Shown: positions 8,471 through 18,016, counted from the first letter of the stretch. The stretch is DNA of 64,000 bases from Chimaeribacter californicus (GCF_002858675.1 NZ_PJZF01000004.1:1-64000), one strand, 5' to 3'. The notes: generated by a model from the letters alone, not told the origin. Translations and numbers: made by a program.

Positions 8471-8541
8471 GATCGCGACGGACGCGATCACGATTCCTCT
8501 ACTGCCCCGAGGACGATCGTCCCTGCCCGGCCCCCGCCGGG
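8471..8541 (+). other. Three consecutive hairpins in the leader of the liv operon
   Basis: Three perfect inverted repeats follow one another: GATCGCG-ACGGA-CGCGATC (8471-8489), the palindrome GGACGATCGTCC (8511-8522) and CCCGGC-CCCC-GCCGGG (8526-8541). They lie 180-250 bases before the liv binding-protein start. This could be a structured leader or a small RNA. No leader peptide rich in branched-chain codons is evident, and no T run follows the last hairpin. Confidence 0.3.
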
Positions 8542-8722
8542 ATACCCTGCCCCGTGTTCTACCGGCCGCTATTTTCAGGCGAACCGGCGAGATGGCGGGG
8601 TTCTTGCTTACTCACCGTTGCGCTATCAACACGGATCGCGCGTCATGCTGTGATGACTGACAATGTGAACTTTCCCGCGCCGCAGTCAGGCGTTTCACTT
8701 TTTTGTGCTAAGGAATTCAACC

Positions 8723-9841
8723 ATGTCCAGGACACTGATTAAACTCCCTCTGATGGCGTTGCTCTCGGGTTGTTGCATGGCGGCATTCTCCGCTCAGGCA
8801 GATATTGTGATTGGCGTGGCCGGGCCGTTCTCCGGGCCGAATGCCACCTACGGCGCGCAATACTGGAAAGGCGCGTCGCAGGCCGCAGAGGACATCAACG
8901 CCGCCGGGGGCATCAACGGCGAGAAGATTACCCTGGTGCAGGGCGATGACGCCTGCGAGCCGAAACAGGCGGTGGCGGTTGCCAACCGGCTGGTGGACCA
9001 ATCCCATGTGGCGGCGGTGGTCGGCCACTTCTGCTCCTCCTCGACCATGCCCGCGTCCGAAGTGTATGACGAAGCGGGGATCATCAGCATCACCCCAGGC
9101 TCCACCAACCCGCAGATCACCGAGCGCGGCATGACCGGCATGTTCCGCATGTGCGGCCGGGACGACCAGCAGGGTGCTGTCGCCGCCAACTACATGTTCG
9201 ACAAACTGAAAGCGTCAAAAGTCGTGGTTATCCATGACAAAGACACCTACGGCCAGGGGCTGGCGGACGCCACCCGCGCGGCGTTGAAACAACACGGCAC
9301 CAACGCCGTGCTGTATGAAGGGCTGTCACGCGGCGAAAAGGATTTCAACGCGCTGGTGACCAAAATCGGCGCCCTGAAACCGGATGTGGTCTACTTCGGC
9401 GGCTGCCACCCGGAAGCGGGGCCGCTGGTGCGCCAGATGCGTGAACAGGGCGTGGAGGCGAAATTCTTCTCCGGTGACTGCGTGGTCACGGAAGAGATGG
9501 TCACGGCGGCCGGTGGCCCGCAATACACCAACGGCGTGCTGATGACCTTCGGCAAAGACCCGCGCACCATTCCGGAAGGCAAAGCCGTGATTGAGAAATT
9601 CCGCGCCGGGGGCTTCGAGCCGGAAGGCTACACCCTCTACTCCTACGCCTCAGTACAGGCGATTGCCGCCGCCTTTAAGGCCGTGGGCGGCCCTGACAGC
9701 GCCAAAGCCAGCGAGTGGCTGAAATCGCACAGCGTCGATACGGTGATGGGCAAAAAAGCCTGGGACAGCAAAGGCGACCTGAAACAATCGGACTATGTGG
9801 TGTACCAGTGGGATGACAAAGGCCACTACCACCAGCTCTGA
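8723..9841 (+). CDS. Branched-chain amino acid ABC transporter, periplasmic binding protein
   Basis: The 372-residue product is a LivJ/LivK-type Leu/Ile/Val-binding protein (type I periplasmic fold). A signal peptide of about 26 residues ends at SAQA before DIVIGVAGPFSG, the family's normal mature start. QYWKGASQAAEDINAAGG and VVGHFCSSSTMPASEVY are the ligand-site segments. The ATG at 8723 is chosen over an upstream GTG because AAGGA lies eight bases before it. It is the first gene of a five-gene operon with both permeases and both ATPases. The substrate is inferred from family; aromatic amino acids or other amides are possible. Confidence 0.9.
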   Translation: MSRTLIKLPLMALLSGCCMAAFSAQADIVIGVAGPFSGPNATYGAQYWKGASQAAEDINAAGGINGEKITLVQGDDACEPKQAVAVANRLVDQSHVAAVVGHFCSSSTMPASEVYDEAGIISITPGSTNPQITERGMTGMFRMCGRDDQQGAVAANYMFDKLKASKVVVIHDKDTYGQGLADATRAALKQHGTNAVLYEGLSRGEKDFNALVTKIGALKPDVVYFGGCHPEAGPLVRQMREQGVEAKFFSGDCVVTEEMVTAAGGPQYTNGVLMTFGKDPRTIPEGKAVIEKFRAGGFEPEGYTLYSYASVQAIAAAFKAVGGPDSAKASEWLKSHSVDTVMGKKAWDSKGDLKQSDYVVYQWDDKGHYHQL

Positions 9842-9935
9842 TCCTGCGTTCTGACCTACCCCGGCCCGTGCGGTTAGCGGGCCTCTGCACACGCCTTTCA
9901 GGCCCCGGCGGCCTGCTGAACCGCAGGAATCTCTT

Positions 9936-10853
9936 ATGAATGACGCTTTCTTTGTGCAACAGCTGTTGAATGGCCTGACGCTGGGCGCAGTCTATGGGCT
10001 TATCGCCATCGGCTACACCATGGTGTACGGCATTATCGGCATGATTAACTTCGCCCACGGCGAGGTGTATATGATCTCCGCCTATCTGTGCGCCATCGCG
10101 CTGGCGCTGCTCTCCTCGTTCGGGCTGCACTCTTTCCCGCTGCTGATGCTCGGCACGCTGGTGTTTACGCTGGTGGTCACCGGCGTGTATGGCTGGGTGA
10201 TTGAGCGTATCGCCTACCGGCCGCTGCGTAACTCCACCCGCCTGGCACCGCTGATCTCCGCCATCGGCATGTCATTAATCCTGCAAAACTACGCGCAGCT
10301 CAGCCAGGGGCCGAACCAGCAAGGCATCCCGACCCTGTTGAGCGGCGCGATCCGCCTGCACCTGGGCGACGGCATGGTGCAATTGACCTACACCAAAGTC
10401 TTTATCCTGGTGGCGTCCCTGGCCGGGATGGCGATCCTGACCTGGGTTATCCAGTACACCCGGCTCGGGCGCATCTGCCGCGCCACCCAGCAGGACCGCA
10501 AAATGGCGTCGATTCTCGGCATCAACACCGACCGCGTGATCTCGCTGGTGTTTGTGATTGGCGCGGCGATGGCCGGGCTGGCCGGGGTGCTGATCACGCT
10601 GAACTACGGCACCTTTGATTTCTACGCGGGCTTTATCATCGGCATCAAGGCATTTACCGCCGCCGTGCTGGGCGGCATCGGTTCGCTGCCGGGTGCCATG
10701 CTGGGCGGGTTGCTGCTGGGCGTCTCGGAGGCGCAATTCGCCGGGCTGGTGAATTCTGACTACAAGGACGTGTTCTCCTTCGCGTTGCTGGTGGTGATCC
10801 TGATTTTCCGCCCGCAGGGGCTGCTGGGGCGGCCGCTGGTCGCCAAGGTCTGA
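9936..10853 (+). CDS. livH: Branched-chain amino acid ABC transporter permease LivH
   Basis: The 305-residue membrane protein has eight or so hydrophobic segments and the LivH signatures NGLTLGAVYGLIAIGYTMVYG near the start, INFAHGEVYM and AFTAAVLGGIGSLPGAMLGG near residue 235, the loop that contacts the ATPases. Length matches E. coli LivH (308). It follows the binding protein by 94 bases and precedes livM by nine bases. It forms the heterodimeric inner-membrane channel with the next gene product. Confidence 0.93.
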   Translation: MNDAFFVQQLLNGLTLGAVYGLIAIGYTMVYGIIGMINFAHGEVYMISAYLCAIALALLSSFGLHSFPLLMLGTLVFTLVVTGVYGWVIERIAYRPLRNSTRLAPLISAIGMSLILQNYAQLSQGPNQQGIPTLLSGAIRLHLGDGMVQLTYTKVFILVASLAGMAILTWVIQYTRLGRICRATQQDRKMASILGINTDRVISLVFVIGAAMAGLAGVLITLNYGTFDFYAGFIIGIKAFTAAVLGGIGSLPGAMLGGLLLGVSEAQFAGLVNSDYKDVFSFALLVVILIFRPQGLLGRPLVAKV

Positions 10854-10862
10854 GGAGCGGAT

Positions 10863-12149
10863 ATGACGCAGACACAACACGCCGCGGGCGTGACGTTGAA
10901 ACAGAGCCTGCTCGATGTGGTGATCGCCGGGCTGATTGCGCTGGTGGTGTTCGGCCCGGTGGTGGGGGTGGTGCTGGACGGCTACCAGTACCACACCGAG
11001 CCACGGCGGGTGGCGGTGATTGTCGCGGTGGTGATGGTGGGCCGCCTGCTGCTGAGCCTGCTGTGGCAAAGCCAGCGCGGGCGGCGCATCGCGGCAAACT
11101 TTGAGGGCGCGGATCAGGGCGTCTATGTGCAGCAGGCGGGCCACCGTTCGCGGCTGCGCTGGATAATCCCGCTGCTGCTGGTGCTGGCGGCGCTGTTCCC
11201 GTTTGTCGCCACCAAATACCTGCTGACGGTAGCAATTCTCGGCCTGATCTATGTGCTGCTCGGGCTGGGGCTGAACATTGTGGTCGGGCTGGCCGGGCTG
11301 CTTGACCTCGGCTACGTCGCCTTTTACGCGATTGGGGCCTATGGGCTGGCGCTGGGTTACCAGCACCTCGGGCTGGGGTTCTGGTCAATGCTGCCGCTGT
11401 CGGCCTTGCTGGCGGCCAGCGCCGGGGCGCTGCTCGGGTTCCCGGTGTTGCGGATGCACGGCGACTACCTGGCGATTGTCACCCTGGGTTTTGGGGAGAT
11501 TATCCGGCTGGTGCTGAACAACTGGCTGGCGGTGACCGGCGGCCCGAACGGCATCTCCGTGCCTGCCCCGACCTTTTTTGGCCTGGAGTTCGGCCGCCGT
11601 GCGCGGGAGGGCGGCACGCCGATCCATGAGTTCCTCGGCATCACCTACAACCCTAACCTCAAATTTATCTTTATCTATGCGGTGCTCTGCCTGGTGGTAT
11701 TGCTGGTGCTCTACATCAAACACCGGCTGACCCGGATGCCGATCGGCCGCGCCTGGGAAGCGCTGCGTGAGGATGAGATCGCCTGCCGGTCACTGGGGCT
11801 TAACCATGTGCTGGTGAAACTCTCCGCCTTTATGCTCGGTGCCTCCACCGCCGGGCTGGCCGGGGTGTTTTTCGCCAGCTATCAGGGCTTCGTGAACCCG
11901 ACCTCGTTTACCTTCTTCGAGTCGGCGTTGATCCTGGCGATTGTGGTGCTGGGCGGCATGGGTTCCACGCTCGGCGTGGTGCTGGCGGCCTTTGTGCTGA
12001 CCGTCGCGCCGGAGCTGCTGCGCAGTTTTGCCGAATACCGGGTGCTGCTGTTTGGGGTGCTGATGGTGCTGATGATGATCTGGCGGCCGCGCGGGCTGGT
12101 GCGCACCAGCCGCAGTGGGTTTGCCGTGCGCAAAGGAGTCGCCCCTTGA
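10863..12149 (+). CDS. livM: Branched-chain amino acid ABC transporter permease LivM
   Basis: The 428-residue product matches E. coli LivM (425) in size. The first 130 residues form an N-terminal extension with several helices, then the conserved core begins with LNIVVGLAGLLDLGYVAFYAIGAY. The coupling loop region IACRSLGLNHVLVKLSAFMLGA and ILAIVVLGGMGSTLG are present. AGGAG precedes the start. The stop codon overlaps the TTG start of livG. Confidence 0.93.
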   Translation: MTQTQHAAGVTLKQSLLDVVIAGLIALVVFGPVVGVVLDGYQYHTEPRRVAVIVAVVMVGRLLLSLLWQSQRGRRIAANFEGADQGVYVQQAGHRSRLRWIIPLLLVLAALFPFVATKYLLTVAILGLIYVLLGLGLNIVVGLAGLLDLGYVAFYAIGAYGLALGYQHLGLGFWSMLPLSALLAASAGALLGFPVLRMHGDYLAIVTLGFGEIIRLVLNNWLAVTGGPNGISVPAPTFFGLEFGRRAREGGTPIHEFLGITYNPNLKFIFIYAVLCLVVLLVLYIKHRLTRMPIGRAWEALREDEIACRSLGLNHVLVKLSAFMLGASTAGLAGVFFASYQGFVNPTSFTFFESALILAIVVLGGMGSTLGVVLAAFVLTVAPELLRSFAEYRVLLFGVLMVLMMIWRPRGLVRTSRSGFAVRKGVAP

Positions 12150-13018
12150 GTGATAAAATCCTGCATGTTGAGCGTTTAATGATGCACTTTGGCGGCATTA
12201 AAGCCCTGAATGATGTGAGCCTGGATGTCGACCGCGGCTCGATTACGGCGCTTATCGGCCCCAACGGCGCGGGCAAAACCACGGTATTCAACTGCCTGAC
12301 CGGTTTTTACCGCGCCACCGGCGGCCACATCCGGCTGCATACCGGCAAACGTGCCACGGACGTGATTGAGATCCTGGGCGAAGCGTTGCGCCCCGGCGAT
12401 CTGATTCACCCCGCCCGGCTCGGCCGCCGCCTCTGGTACAAAATGTTTGGCGGTACCCATCTGGTTAACCGGGCCGGGCTGGCGCGCACCTTCCAGAATA
12501 TCCGGCTGTTCCGCGAGCTGTCAGTGGTGGAGAACCTGCTGGTGGCGCAACATATGCGCGCCAACCGCAACCTGCTGGCGGGCATCCTCAATACGCCGGG
12601 CTACCGCCACGCCGAAAACCGCGCGATCGATCAGGCGTTCTACTGGCTGGAGGTGGTGGATCTGGTGGACTGCGCCAACCGGCTGGCCGGGACGCTCTCT
12701 TATGGCCAGCAGCGGCGGCTGGAGATCGCCCGTGCCATGTGTACCCAGCCGGAGATGCTCTGCCTGGATGAACCGGCCGCCGGGCTGAACCCGGTGGAGA
12801 CCGTCGCGCTGAGCCGCATCATCCGTTTTTTGCGTCAGCAGCACGGCCTCACCATTTTGCTGATCGAGCATGATATGGGCATGGTGATGGAGATTTCCGA
12901 TCACGTTATCGTGCTTGACCACGGCGATGTGATTGCGCGCGGTACGCCGCAGCAGATCCAGCACGATGACCGGGTGATTGCTGCCTATCTGGGTACCGAC
13001 GAGGAGGACGCCGCGTGA
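12146..13018 (+). CDS. livG: Branched-chain amino acid ABC transporter ATPase LivG
   Basis: The 290-residue ATPase has Walker A GPNGAGKT, the signature segment LSYGQQRRLEIARA, Walker B MLCLDEPAAGLNP and the switch histidine in LLIEHDMG. The start is TTG at 12146, overlapping the livM stop as TTGA, with AAAGGAG eight bases upstream; no better ATG fits. Residues 62-110 hold an insert typical of enteric LivG. It couples ATP hydrolysis to transport together with LivF. Confidence 0.93.
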   Translation: MSDKILHVERLMMHFGGIKALNDVSLDVDRGSITALIGPNGAGKTTVFNCLTGFYRATGGHIRLHTGKRATDVIEILGEALRPGDLIHPARLGRRLWYKMFGGTHLVNRAGLARTFQNIRLFRELSVVENLLVAQHMRANRNLLAGILNTPGYRHAENRAIDQAFYWLEVVDLVDCANRLAGTLSYGQQRRLEIARAMCTQPEMLCLDEPAAGLNPVETVALSRIIRFLRQQHGLTILLIEHDMGMVMEISDHVIVLDHGDVIARGTPQQIQHDDRVIAAYLGTDEEDAA

Positions 13019-13731
13019 AGGATGTGATGCTGGAGTTCCGCAATGTGGATGTGTTTTACGGGCCGGTGCAGGCGCTGAAAAATGTCTCGCTGACGGTGCA
13101 GGAAGGCGAGACGGTGTCACTGATTGGGGCCAACGGCGCGGGCAAATCAACGCTGCTGATGTCGATTTTTGGCCAGCCCCGGATTGCCGCCGGGGAGATT
13201 TTCTATCGCGGTGAGCCCATCAGCCGCCGCTCCACCCACTTTATCGCCAGCAACGGCATTGCCCAGTCGCCGGAGGGGCGGCGGATTTTCCCGGATATGA
13301 GCGTGGAGGAGAATCTGCTGATGGGCACCATCCCGGTCGGCAACCGCTATGTGAAAGAGGATCTGGCGCGGATGTTTGCGCTGTTTCCCCGGCTGGAGGA
13401 GCGGCGCGCCCAGCGGGCGATGACCCTCTCCGGCGGCGAGCAACAGATGCTGGCGATTGCCCGCGCCCTGATGAGCCGCCCGAAGCTGTTACTGCTGGAT
13501 GAACCAAGCCTGGGGCTGGCACCGATTGTGGTAAAGCAGATTTTCTCGATCCTGCGGGAATTGACCCAAAGCGGCATGACGCTGTTTCTGGTGGAGCAGA
13601 ACGCCAACCATGCGCTGAAGCTGTCTGACCGGGGCTACGTGATGGCGACCGGCCAGATCCGCCTGACCGGCAGCGGCAGCGAGTTGCTGCAAAACCAGGA
13701 GGTGCGCAAAGCTTACCTTGGCGGCGGCTAA
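13015..13731 (+). CDS. livF: Branched-chain amino acid ABC transporter ATPase LivF
   Basis: The 238-residue ATPase has Walker A GANGAGKST, signature TLSGGEQQMLAIARA, Walker B LLLLDEPSLGLAP and the switch FLVEQNANH, all typical of LivF. The GTG start at 13015 overlaps the livG stop as GTGA; an in-frame ATG lies nine bases later. It is the last gene of the operon. Its stop is only nine bases from the convergent acetyltransferase stop, and no terminator hairpin is visible between them. Confidence 0.93.
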   Translation: MKDVMLEFRNVDVFYGPVQALKNVSLTVQEGETVSLIGANGAGKSTLLMSIFGQPRIAAGEIFYRGEPISRRSTHFIASNGIAQSPEGRRIFPDMSVEENLLMGTIPVGNRYVKEDLARMFALFPRLEERRAQRAMTLSGGEQQMLAIARALMSRPKLLLLDEPSLGLAPIVVKQIFSILRELTQSGMTLFLVEQNANHALKLSDRGYVMATGQIRLTGSGSELLQNQEVRKAYLGGG

Positions 13732-13740
13732 GCGCTGCCC

Positions 13741-14271
13741 TTACCCCGCCCGGCAGGCGTAGAGGTTGACCGGGCGGCCGTGGTACTGGTCTTCGCCATC
13801 CGGGATGAAACCGGCTTTCAGCGCCAGCCGGATCGACGGCTGGTTATCCGGGTTGATCATGCAGAAAATGGGTTTTTTCAGATTCTCCGCCGCCCACGCC
13901 TGTGCGGCCTGCACCGCTTCGGCGGCATACCCTCGGCCATGGAACGCGGGCAGAAACGTCCAGCCCATCTCCGCCATGCCGCTGACATCACGGGTTAATG
14001 CCCGCTGATAATCCGCAAACCCGGTGCAGCCGATATAGCACCCGCTGACCCGCTCCTCCACCGCCCAGTAACCAAATCCCAGCATGTGCCAGTGCCCGGC
14101 ATAACGCAGCAGACGGCTCCAGCTCTCCTCGGTAGTGGAGGGGCCGCCGTCACCGATAAACCGCGTCACATTTTCATTTGCCCATAATTCCGCCTGGCCG
14201 GCGGCATCCGCCAGCGTATGCCCGCGTAACACCAGACGATCGGTGGCGATCACCGGAACCAATGCATCCAT
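13741..14271 (-). CDS. GNAT-family N-acetyltransferase (RimJ/RimL-like)
   Basis: The 176-residue product has the RimJ/RimL-type GNAT layout: TDRLVLRGHTLADA at the start, a central EMGWTFLPAFHGRGYAAEAV strand-P-loop that binds acetyl-CoA, and the C-terminal NQPSIRLALKAGF segment. It is cytosolic and moves an acetyl group to an amine. The substrate is unknown. The next gene on the same strand, upstream, is an ASCH protein 24 bases away, so the two are probably cotranscribed. Confidence 0.85.
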   Translation of the reverse strand: MDALVPVIATDRLVLRGHTLADAAGQAELWANENVTRFIGDGGPSTTEESWSRLLRYAGHWHMLGFGYWAVEERVSGCYIGCTGFADYQRALTRDVSGMAEMGWTFLPAFHGRGYAAEAVQAAQAWAAENLKKPIFCMINPDNQPSIRLALKAGFIPDGEDQYHGRPVNLYACRAG

Positions 14272-14295
14272 GATAATTCCTTCATCAACAATAAA

Positions 14296-14703
14296 TTACG
14301 CGGCCGACGCGTCAAACACCTCGATCACCTCAAACCGCAGGCAGACCAGTTTCATCTCTTCGCTGAATTCCCCGGTACGGGTGAAAAAGTTCCGGTGCTC
14401 CTCTTTCCACTCCTCAAAAGTGCCTTCCCCTTCCGCCAGTGCGAACGCTTCCGGCACGTCGCAGTAACGCAGGATAGAGACTTCTTTGATCTCGATCGCG
14501 CAGGCCGGGCGGCCGCGGCCGTCTTCAATCACATTGATTTCACCGGCCTGCGGCAGCGGGTCGTTGTCGTCGTAATAGGATTGCAGTGCGCCGCAGGTGG
14601 CGCGTTTTTTCCCTGCCAGCACCAGTGCCAGAAGCTGATCGGCCATCGCCGGGGAGTCGCCGAAACTGAAATGGTTGGCCTGCGGGTAGTGTTCGTTGCT
14701 CAT
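14296..14703 (-). CDS. ASCH domain protein
   Basis: The 135-residue product is a compact ASCH domain: FSFGDSPAMADQLLALVLAGKKRATCGAL is the typical opening, followed by the strand CAIEIKEVSILRYCDV and the closing EEWKEEHRNFF. ASCH proteins have a PUA-like RNA-binding fold; enteric YqfB is an amidohydrolase acting on N4-acetylcytidine, but this protein belongs to the longer ASCH branch and its activity is not known. The start at 14703 is chosen because AGAGGA lies nine bases upstream; an in-frame ATG eight codons earlier lacks a site. Confidence 0.8.
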   Translation of the reverse strand: MSNEHYPQANHFSFGDSPAMADQLLALVLAGKKRATCGALQSYYDDNDPLPQAGEINVIEDGRGRPACAIEIKEVSILRYCDVPEAFALAEGEGTFEEWKEEHRNFFTRTGEFSEEMKLVCLRFEVIEVFDASAA

Positions 14704-14755
14704 TCTTGCGGTTCCTCTGCCTGTCAAAACGCCAAAACATGAATAATTCTCAATT

Positions 14756-14777
14756 GATAATGTTATTGATAATTATT
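14756..14777. promoter_or_regulatory. Fur box of the catecholate receptor gene
   Basis: GATAATGTTATTGATAATT matches 14 of 19 positions of the Fur consensus GATAATGATAATCATTATC, and further partly overlapping GATAAT and AATAATT units flank it. It lies about 190 bases before the receptor start at 14962. Confidence 0.65.
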
Positions 14778-14961
14778 TGTATTTGAAATAGTGTGTTGCA
14801 GCCTGTGAAAACCCCTGTCCTGTTGTTGCAGGGTTAACAGGTTTTCAAGAGGTTACCCGTTCCCAGGGGAAAGGGAAAATAACAAATTGGTTAAATATTG
14901 ATAGCGCTCAGAACCGTCCCGGCTGATGGCCGAAGGAACCGGTTCAGCCGGGAAAGCAAAA

Positions 14962-17265
14962 ATGAAAACAATGACGCGTCACCCTTTAGCACTGCTGATT
15001 AATGCAGGCATCAGCACCTTAATTCTGGCAGGGAACACCCAGGCGGCGGAGCACAGCACGCCGGTGGATCAACACAACATCACCACCCAGGCCGTTGCGG
15101 CGGATGCCGCTGCTGCCGACCCCGCCGCCGGTGACAGCGGAGACACCATGCTGGTGACCGCCGCCGAGCAGACGCTGCAAGCGCCGGGTGTCTCCACCAT
15201 TACCGCCGACGAGATTAAAAAACGCCCCCCGGCGCGGGATGTCTCTGAAATCATCCGCACCATGCCGGGCGTCAACCTGACCGGCAACTCCACCAGCGGC
15301 CAGCGCGGCAACAACCGCCAGATCGACATCCGCGGCATGGGGCCGGAAAACACCCTGATCCTGATTGATGATGTGCCGGTCACCAGCCGCAATTCTGTGC
15401 GCCTGGGCTGGCGCGGCGAACGGGACACGCGCGGTGACAGCAACTGGGTGCCGCCGGAGATGATCGACCATATCGAGGTGATCCGCGGCCCGGCTGCCGC
15501 CCGCTACGGCAACGGCGCGGCGGGTGGCGTCGTCAACATCATCACCAAAAAAGATACGCCGGAATGGCACGGCAGCTGGAACACCTACTTTAATGTGCCG
15601 CAGCATGACGAAGAGGGCGCGACCAAACGCACCAACTTCAGCCTCTCCGGCCCGCTGGGGGATGACGTCACCTTCCGCCTGTATGGCGGGCTGGCGAAAA
15701 CCCAGGCGGACGCGCTCTACATCAATCAGGGGCATGAGGCACCGCGCACCGGCAGCTATGCCGGTTCTGTCCCGGCCGGGCGTGAGGGCTCGGTGAACAA
15801 AGACATCAACGCCATGATCCACTGGGCCTTTGCGCCGATGCAGTCACTGGAGTTTGAAGCGGGCTACAGCCGCCAGGGCAACCTCTACGCCGGGGATACC
15901 CAGAACACCAACACCAACGCGCTGGTGGAAGAAAACTACGGCAAAGAGACCAACCGGCTCTATCGCCAGAATTTCGCCGTGAAATGGAACGGTGCCTGGG
16001 ACAACGGCATCAGCACCAAGAACTACGCCCAGTATGAGAACACCCGCAACTCCCGCATGAACGAAGGGCTGGCAGGCGGCACCGAGGGGATCTTCTCGGA
16101 TGACGGCTTCTCCTCAATCCAGCTGGATGATGTGCTGCTGCACAGTGAGATCAGCATTCCGTTTGAACTCTGGGTCAACCAGACTGCCACCTTCGGCACC
16201 GAGTGGAACCAGCAGCGGATGAAAGACGGTATCTCCAACACCCAGGCGCTCTCCGGCGGTGCGGTGGACGGCATTGCCAGTACCGGCCGCAGCCCTTACT
16301 CGTCTGCCGAGATCTTCTCGCTGTTTGCGGAAGACAACATCGAGCTGACCGACAGCACCATGCTGACCCCGGCGCTGCGTTTTGACCATCACAGCATCGT
16401 CGGCGACAACTGGAGCCCGTCCCTGAACCTGTCGCAGGGGCTGAGTGACGACGTCACCCTGAAACTCGGCATCGCCCGCGCGTATAAAGCGCCGAGCCTC
16501 TACCAGACCAACCCCAACTACCTGCTCTACAGCCGCGGCCAGGGCTGCCCGGCCAGCACAGCCGGTTGCTACCTGGTCGGTAACAGCGATCTGAGTGCTG
16601 AAACCAGCATCAATAAAGAAGTCGGGCTGGAGTGGAAGCATGAGGGCTATCAGGCGGGCATTACCTGGTTCCGCAATGATTACCGCAACAAGATTGAGGC
16701 CGGCTATTTGCCGACCAGCACCTCCACCAACGGCGCGACGGATGTCTACAAATGGGAGAATGTGCCGAAAGCGGTGGTGGAAGGGCTGGAAGGTACGGTG
16801 AATATCCCGTTCAGTGACGCGGTGCAGTGGAATAACAACCTGACCTATATGTTGCAGAGCAAAAACAAAACCACCGGCGATCGTCTGTCGGTTATCCCGG
16901 AGTACACGCTGAACTCAACGCTGAGCTGGCAGGCGACGCAGCAGCTTTCGCTGCAAACCACCCTGACCTGGTACGGCAGCCAGACGCCGAAAAAGTACAA
17001 CTACAAGGGTGAGGCCGTGACCGGCAGCGAGACCTGGAAAGTCAGCCCCTACTCCCTGCTGGGCGCGAGCGGCACTTACGAGGTGACCAAATATGTCAGC
17101 GTCACGCTGGGCATCGACAACCTGTTCGACAAGCGCCACTTCCGCGAAGGCAACGCCCAGACCACCGGCAGTACCACCACCAACGCTTACCTGTATGGGG
17201 CTGGGGCCAACACCTATAACGAGTCGGGCCGCACCTATTACATGGGGCTGAACACGCACTTCTGA
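14962..17265 (+). CDS. TonB-dependent catecholate siderophore receptor (FepA family)
   Basis: The 767-residue outer-membrane receptor has a signal peptide of about 28 residues, a TonB box DTMLVTAAE near residue 60, a plug domain with IDIRGMGPENTLILIDDVPV and IEVIRGPAAARYGNGAAGGVVNI, and a 22-strand barrel ending NNxF-type GLNTHF with terminal Phe. The plug segment RGERDTRGDSNWVPPEMIDHIEV is the FepA/PfeA/IroN pattern, so the ligand is probably ferric enterobactin or a relative. The ATG at 14962 gives a normal signal peptide. A Fur box upstream predicts iron repression. It is a single gene with its own terminator and no siderophore enzymes beside it. Confidence 0.9.
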   Translation: MKTMTRHPLALLINAGISTLILAGNTQAAEHSTPVDQHNITTQAVAADAAAADPAAGDSGDTMLVTAAEQTLQAPGVSTITADEIKKRPPARDVSEIIRTMPGVNLTGNSTSGQRGNNRQIDIRGMGPENTLILIDDVPVTSRNSVRLGWRGERDTRGDSNWVPPEMIDHIEVIRGPAAARYGNGAAGGVVNIITKKDTPEWHGSWNTYFNVPQHDEEGATKRTNFSLSGPLGDDVTFRLYGGLAKTQADALYINQGHEAPRTGSYAGSVPAGREGSVNKDINAMIHWAFAPMQSLEFEAGYSRQGNLYAGDTQNTNTNALVEENYGKETNRLYRQNFAVKWNGAWDNGISTKNYAQYENTRNSRMNEGLAGGTEGIFSDDGFSSIQLDDVLLHSEISIPFELWVNQTATFGTEWNQQRMKDGISNTQALSGGAVDGIASTGRSPYSSAEIFSLFAEDNIELTDSTMLTPALRFDHHSIVGDNWSPSLNLSQGLSDDVTLKLGIARAYKAPSLYQTNPNYLLYSRGQGCPASTAGCYLVGNSDLSAETSINKEVGLEWKHEGYQAGITWFRNDYRNKIEAGYLPTSTSTNGATDVYKWENVPKAVVEGLEGTVNIPFSDAVQWNNNLTYMLQSKNKTTGDRLSVIPEYTLNSTLSWQATQQLSLQTTLTWYGSQTPKKYNYKGEAVTGSETWKVSPYSLLGASGTYEVTKYVSVTLGIDNLFDKRHFREGNAQTTGSTTTNAYLYGAGANTYNESGRTYYMGLNTHF

Positions 17266-17287
17266 TCAACGACGTTTCCCCACCCAT

Positions 17288-17317
17288 AAAAAAAGCCGGC
17301 TGAATAGCCGGCTTTTT
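17288..17317. terminator. Bidirectional terminator between receptor gene and msrA
   Basis: AGCCGGC-TGAATA-GCCGGCT with seven A before and five T after. It sits between the convergent receptor and msrA stops and should serve both. Confidence 0.9.
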
Positions 17318-17330
17318 CATCACACCCAAC

Positions 17331-17873
17331 TCAGCTGTTCACGGACTTGGTGCGGTCAGCAAAGCGCTTGCGCAGTTTTTGCAGCTTCGGTGGGATCACC
17401 GCCATGCAGTAGCGGTTTTCCTGGCCTTCACCGTCCCAGTAGTTCTGGTGGTAGTCCTCTGCCGGATACCAGGTGCCCAGTGCCTCGATGGTAGTGACCA
17501 CCGGCTGGCTGTTATCAGCCTGCGCACGGCGGATAGCGGCCTGCGCCTCTTCATGCTGTACCGGCGTAGCCGGGAAGATGGCCGAACGGTACTGCGTGCC
17601 GATGTCATTGCCCTGGCGGTTAAGCTGGGTGGGATCATGGGTCGCAAAGCTGATGTCGAGGATATCGCCATAGCTGATCTTGTCCGGGTCAAAACCGACG
17701 CGGATCGCCTCAGCATGGCCGGTGTCACCGGCGCACACCTGACGATAGGTCGGGTTTTCAGTCTGGCCGCCGGTGTAGCCGCTCTCTACCGAGACCACCC
17801 CGACCACATCGTTAAATACCGCCTCGGTACACCAGAAACAGCCACCAGCCAGCGTTGCATATTCAATTGCCAT
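17331..17873 (-). CDS. msrA: Peptide methionine sulfoxide reductase MsrA
   Basis: The 180-residue enzyme reduces methionine-S-sulfoxide in proteins and free form. The catalytic motif GCFWCTEAVF is at residues 11-20. GYTGGQTENPTYRQVCAGDTGHAE and YHQNYW are the family's substrate-site segments. Of its four cysteines, Cys12 and Cys15 are in the catalytic motif, Cys47 follows it, and Cys156 is near the C-terminus, where a resolving residue could sit. It is shorter than E. coli MsrA (212), belonging to the compact branch without the N-terminal extension. It is a single gene. Confidence 0.93.
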   Translation of the reverse strand: MAIEYATLAGGCFWCTEAVFNDVVGVVSVESGYTGGQTENPTYRQVCAGDTGHAEAIRVGFDPDKISYGDILDISFATHDPTQLNRQGNDIGTQYRSAIFPATPVQHEEAQAAIRRAQADNSQPVVTTIEALGTWYPAEDYHQNYWDGEGQENRYCMAVIPPKLQKLRKRFADRTKSVNS

Positions 17874-18016
17874 AAGGTCTCCTCAGCAGGGTCTTCACAT
17901 CCGTCATTGACGGAACAACGGTTTTCTTAACCATTCATATTGGCGGTTTATGGCAACAATCGCCAGCCCAGTGGGGGGAAAAGGCACAAACCTCTAAATG
18001 CAAAAGCCCTGCCCTA

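Noticed and set aside
8354-8653. A 99-codon plus-strand frame before the liv operon
   Set aside because: No ribosome site, low-complexity R/P content, and it spans the hairpin-rich segment, so it is more likely untranslated leader.
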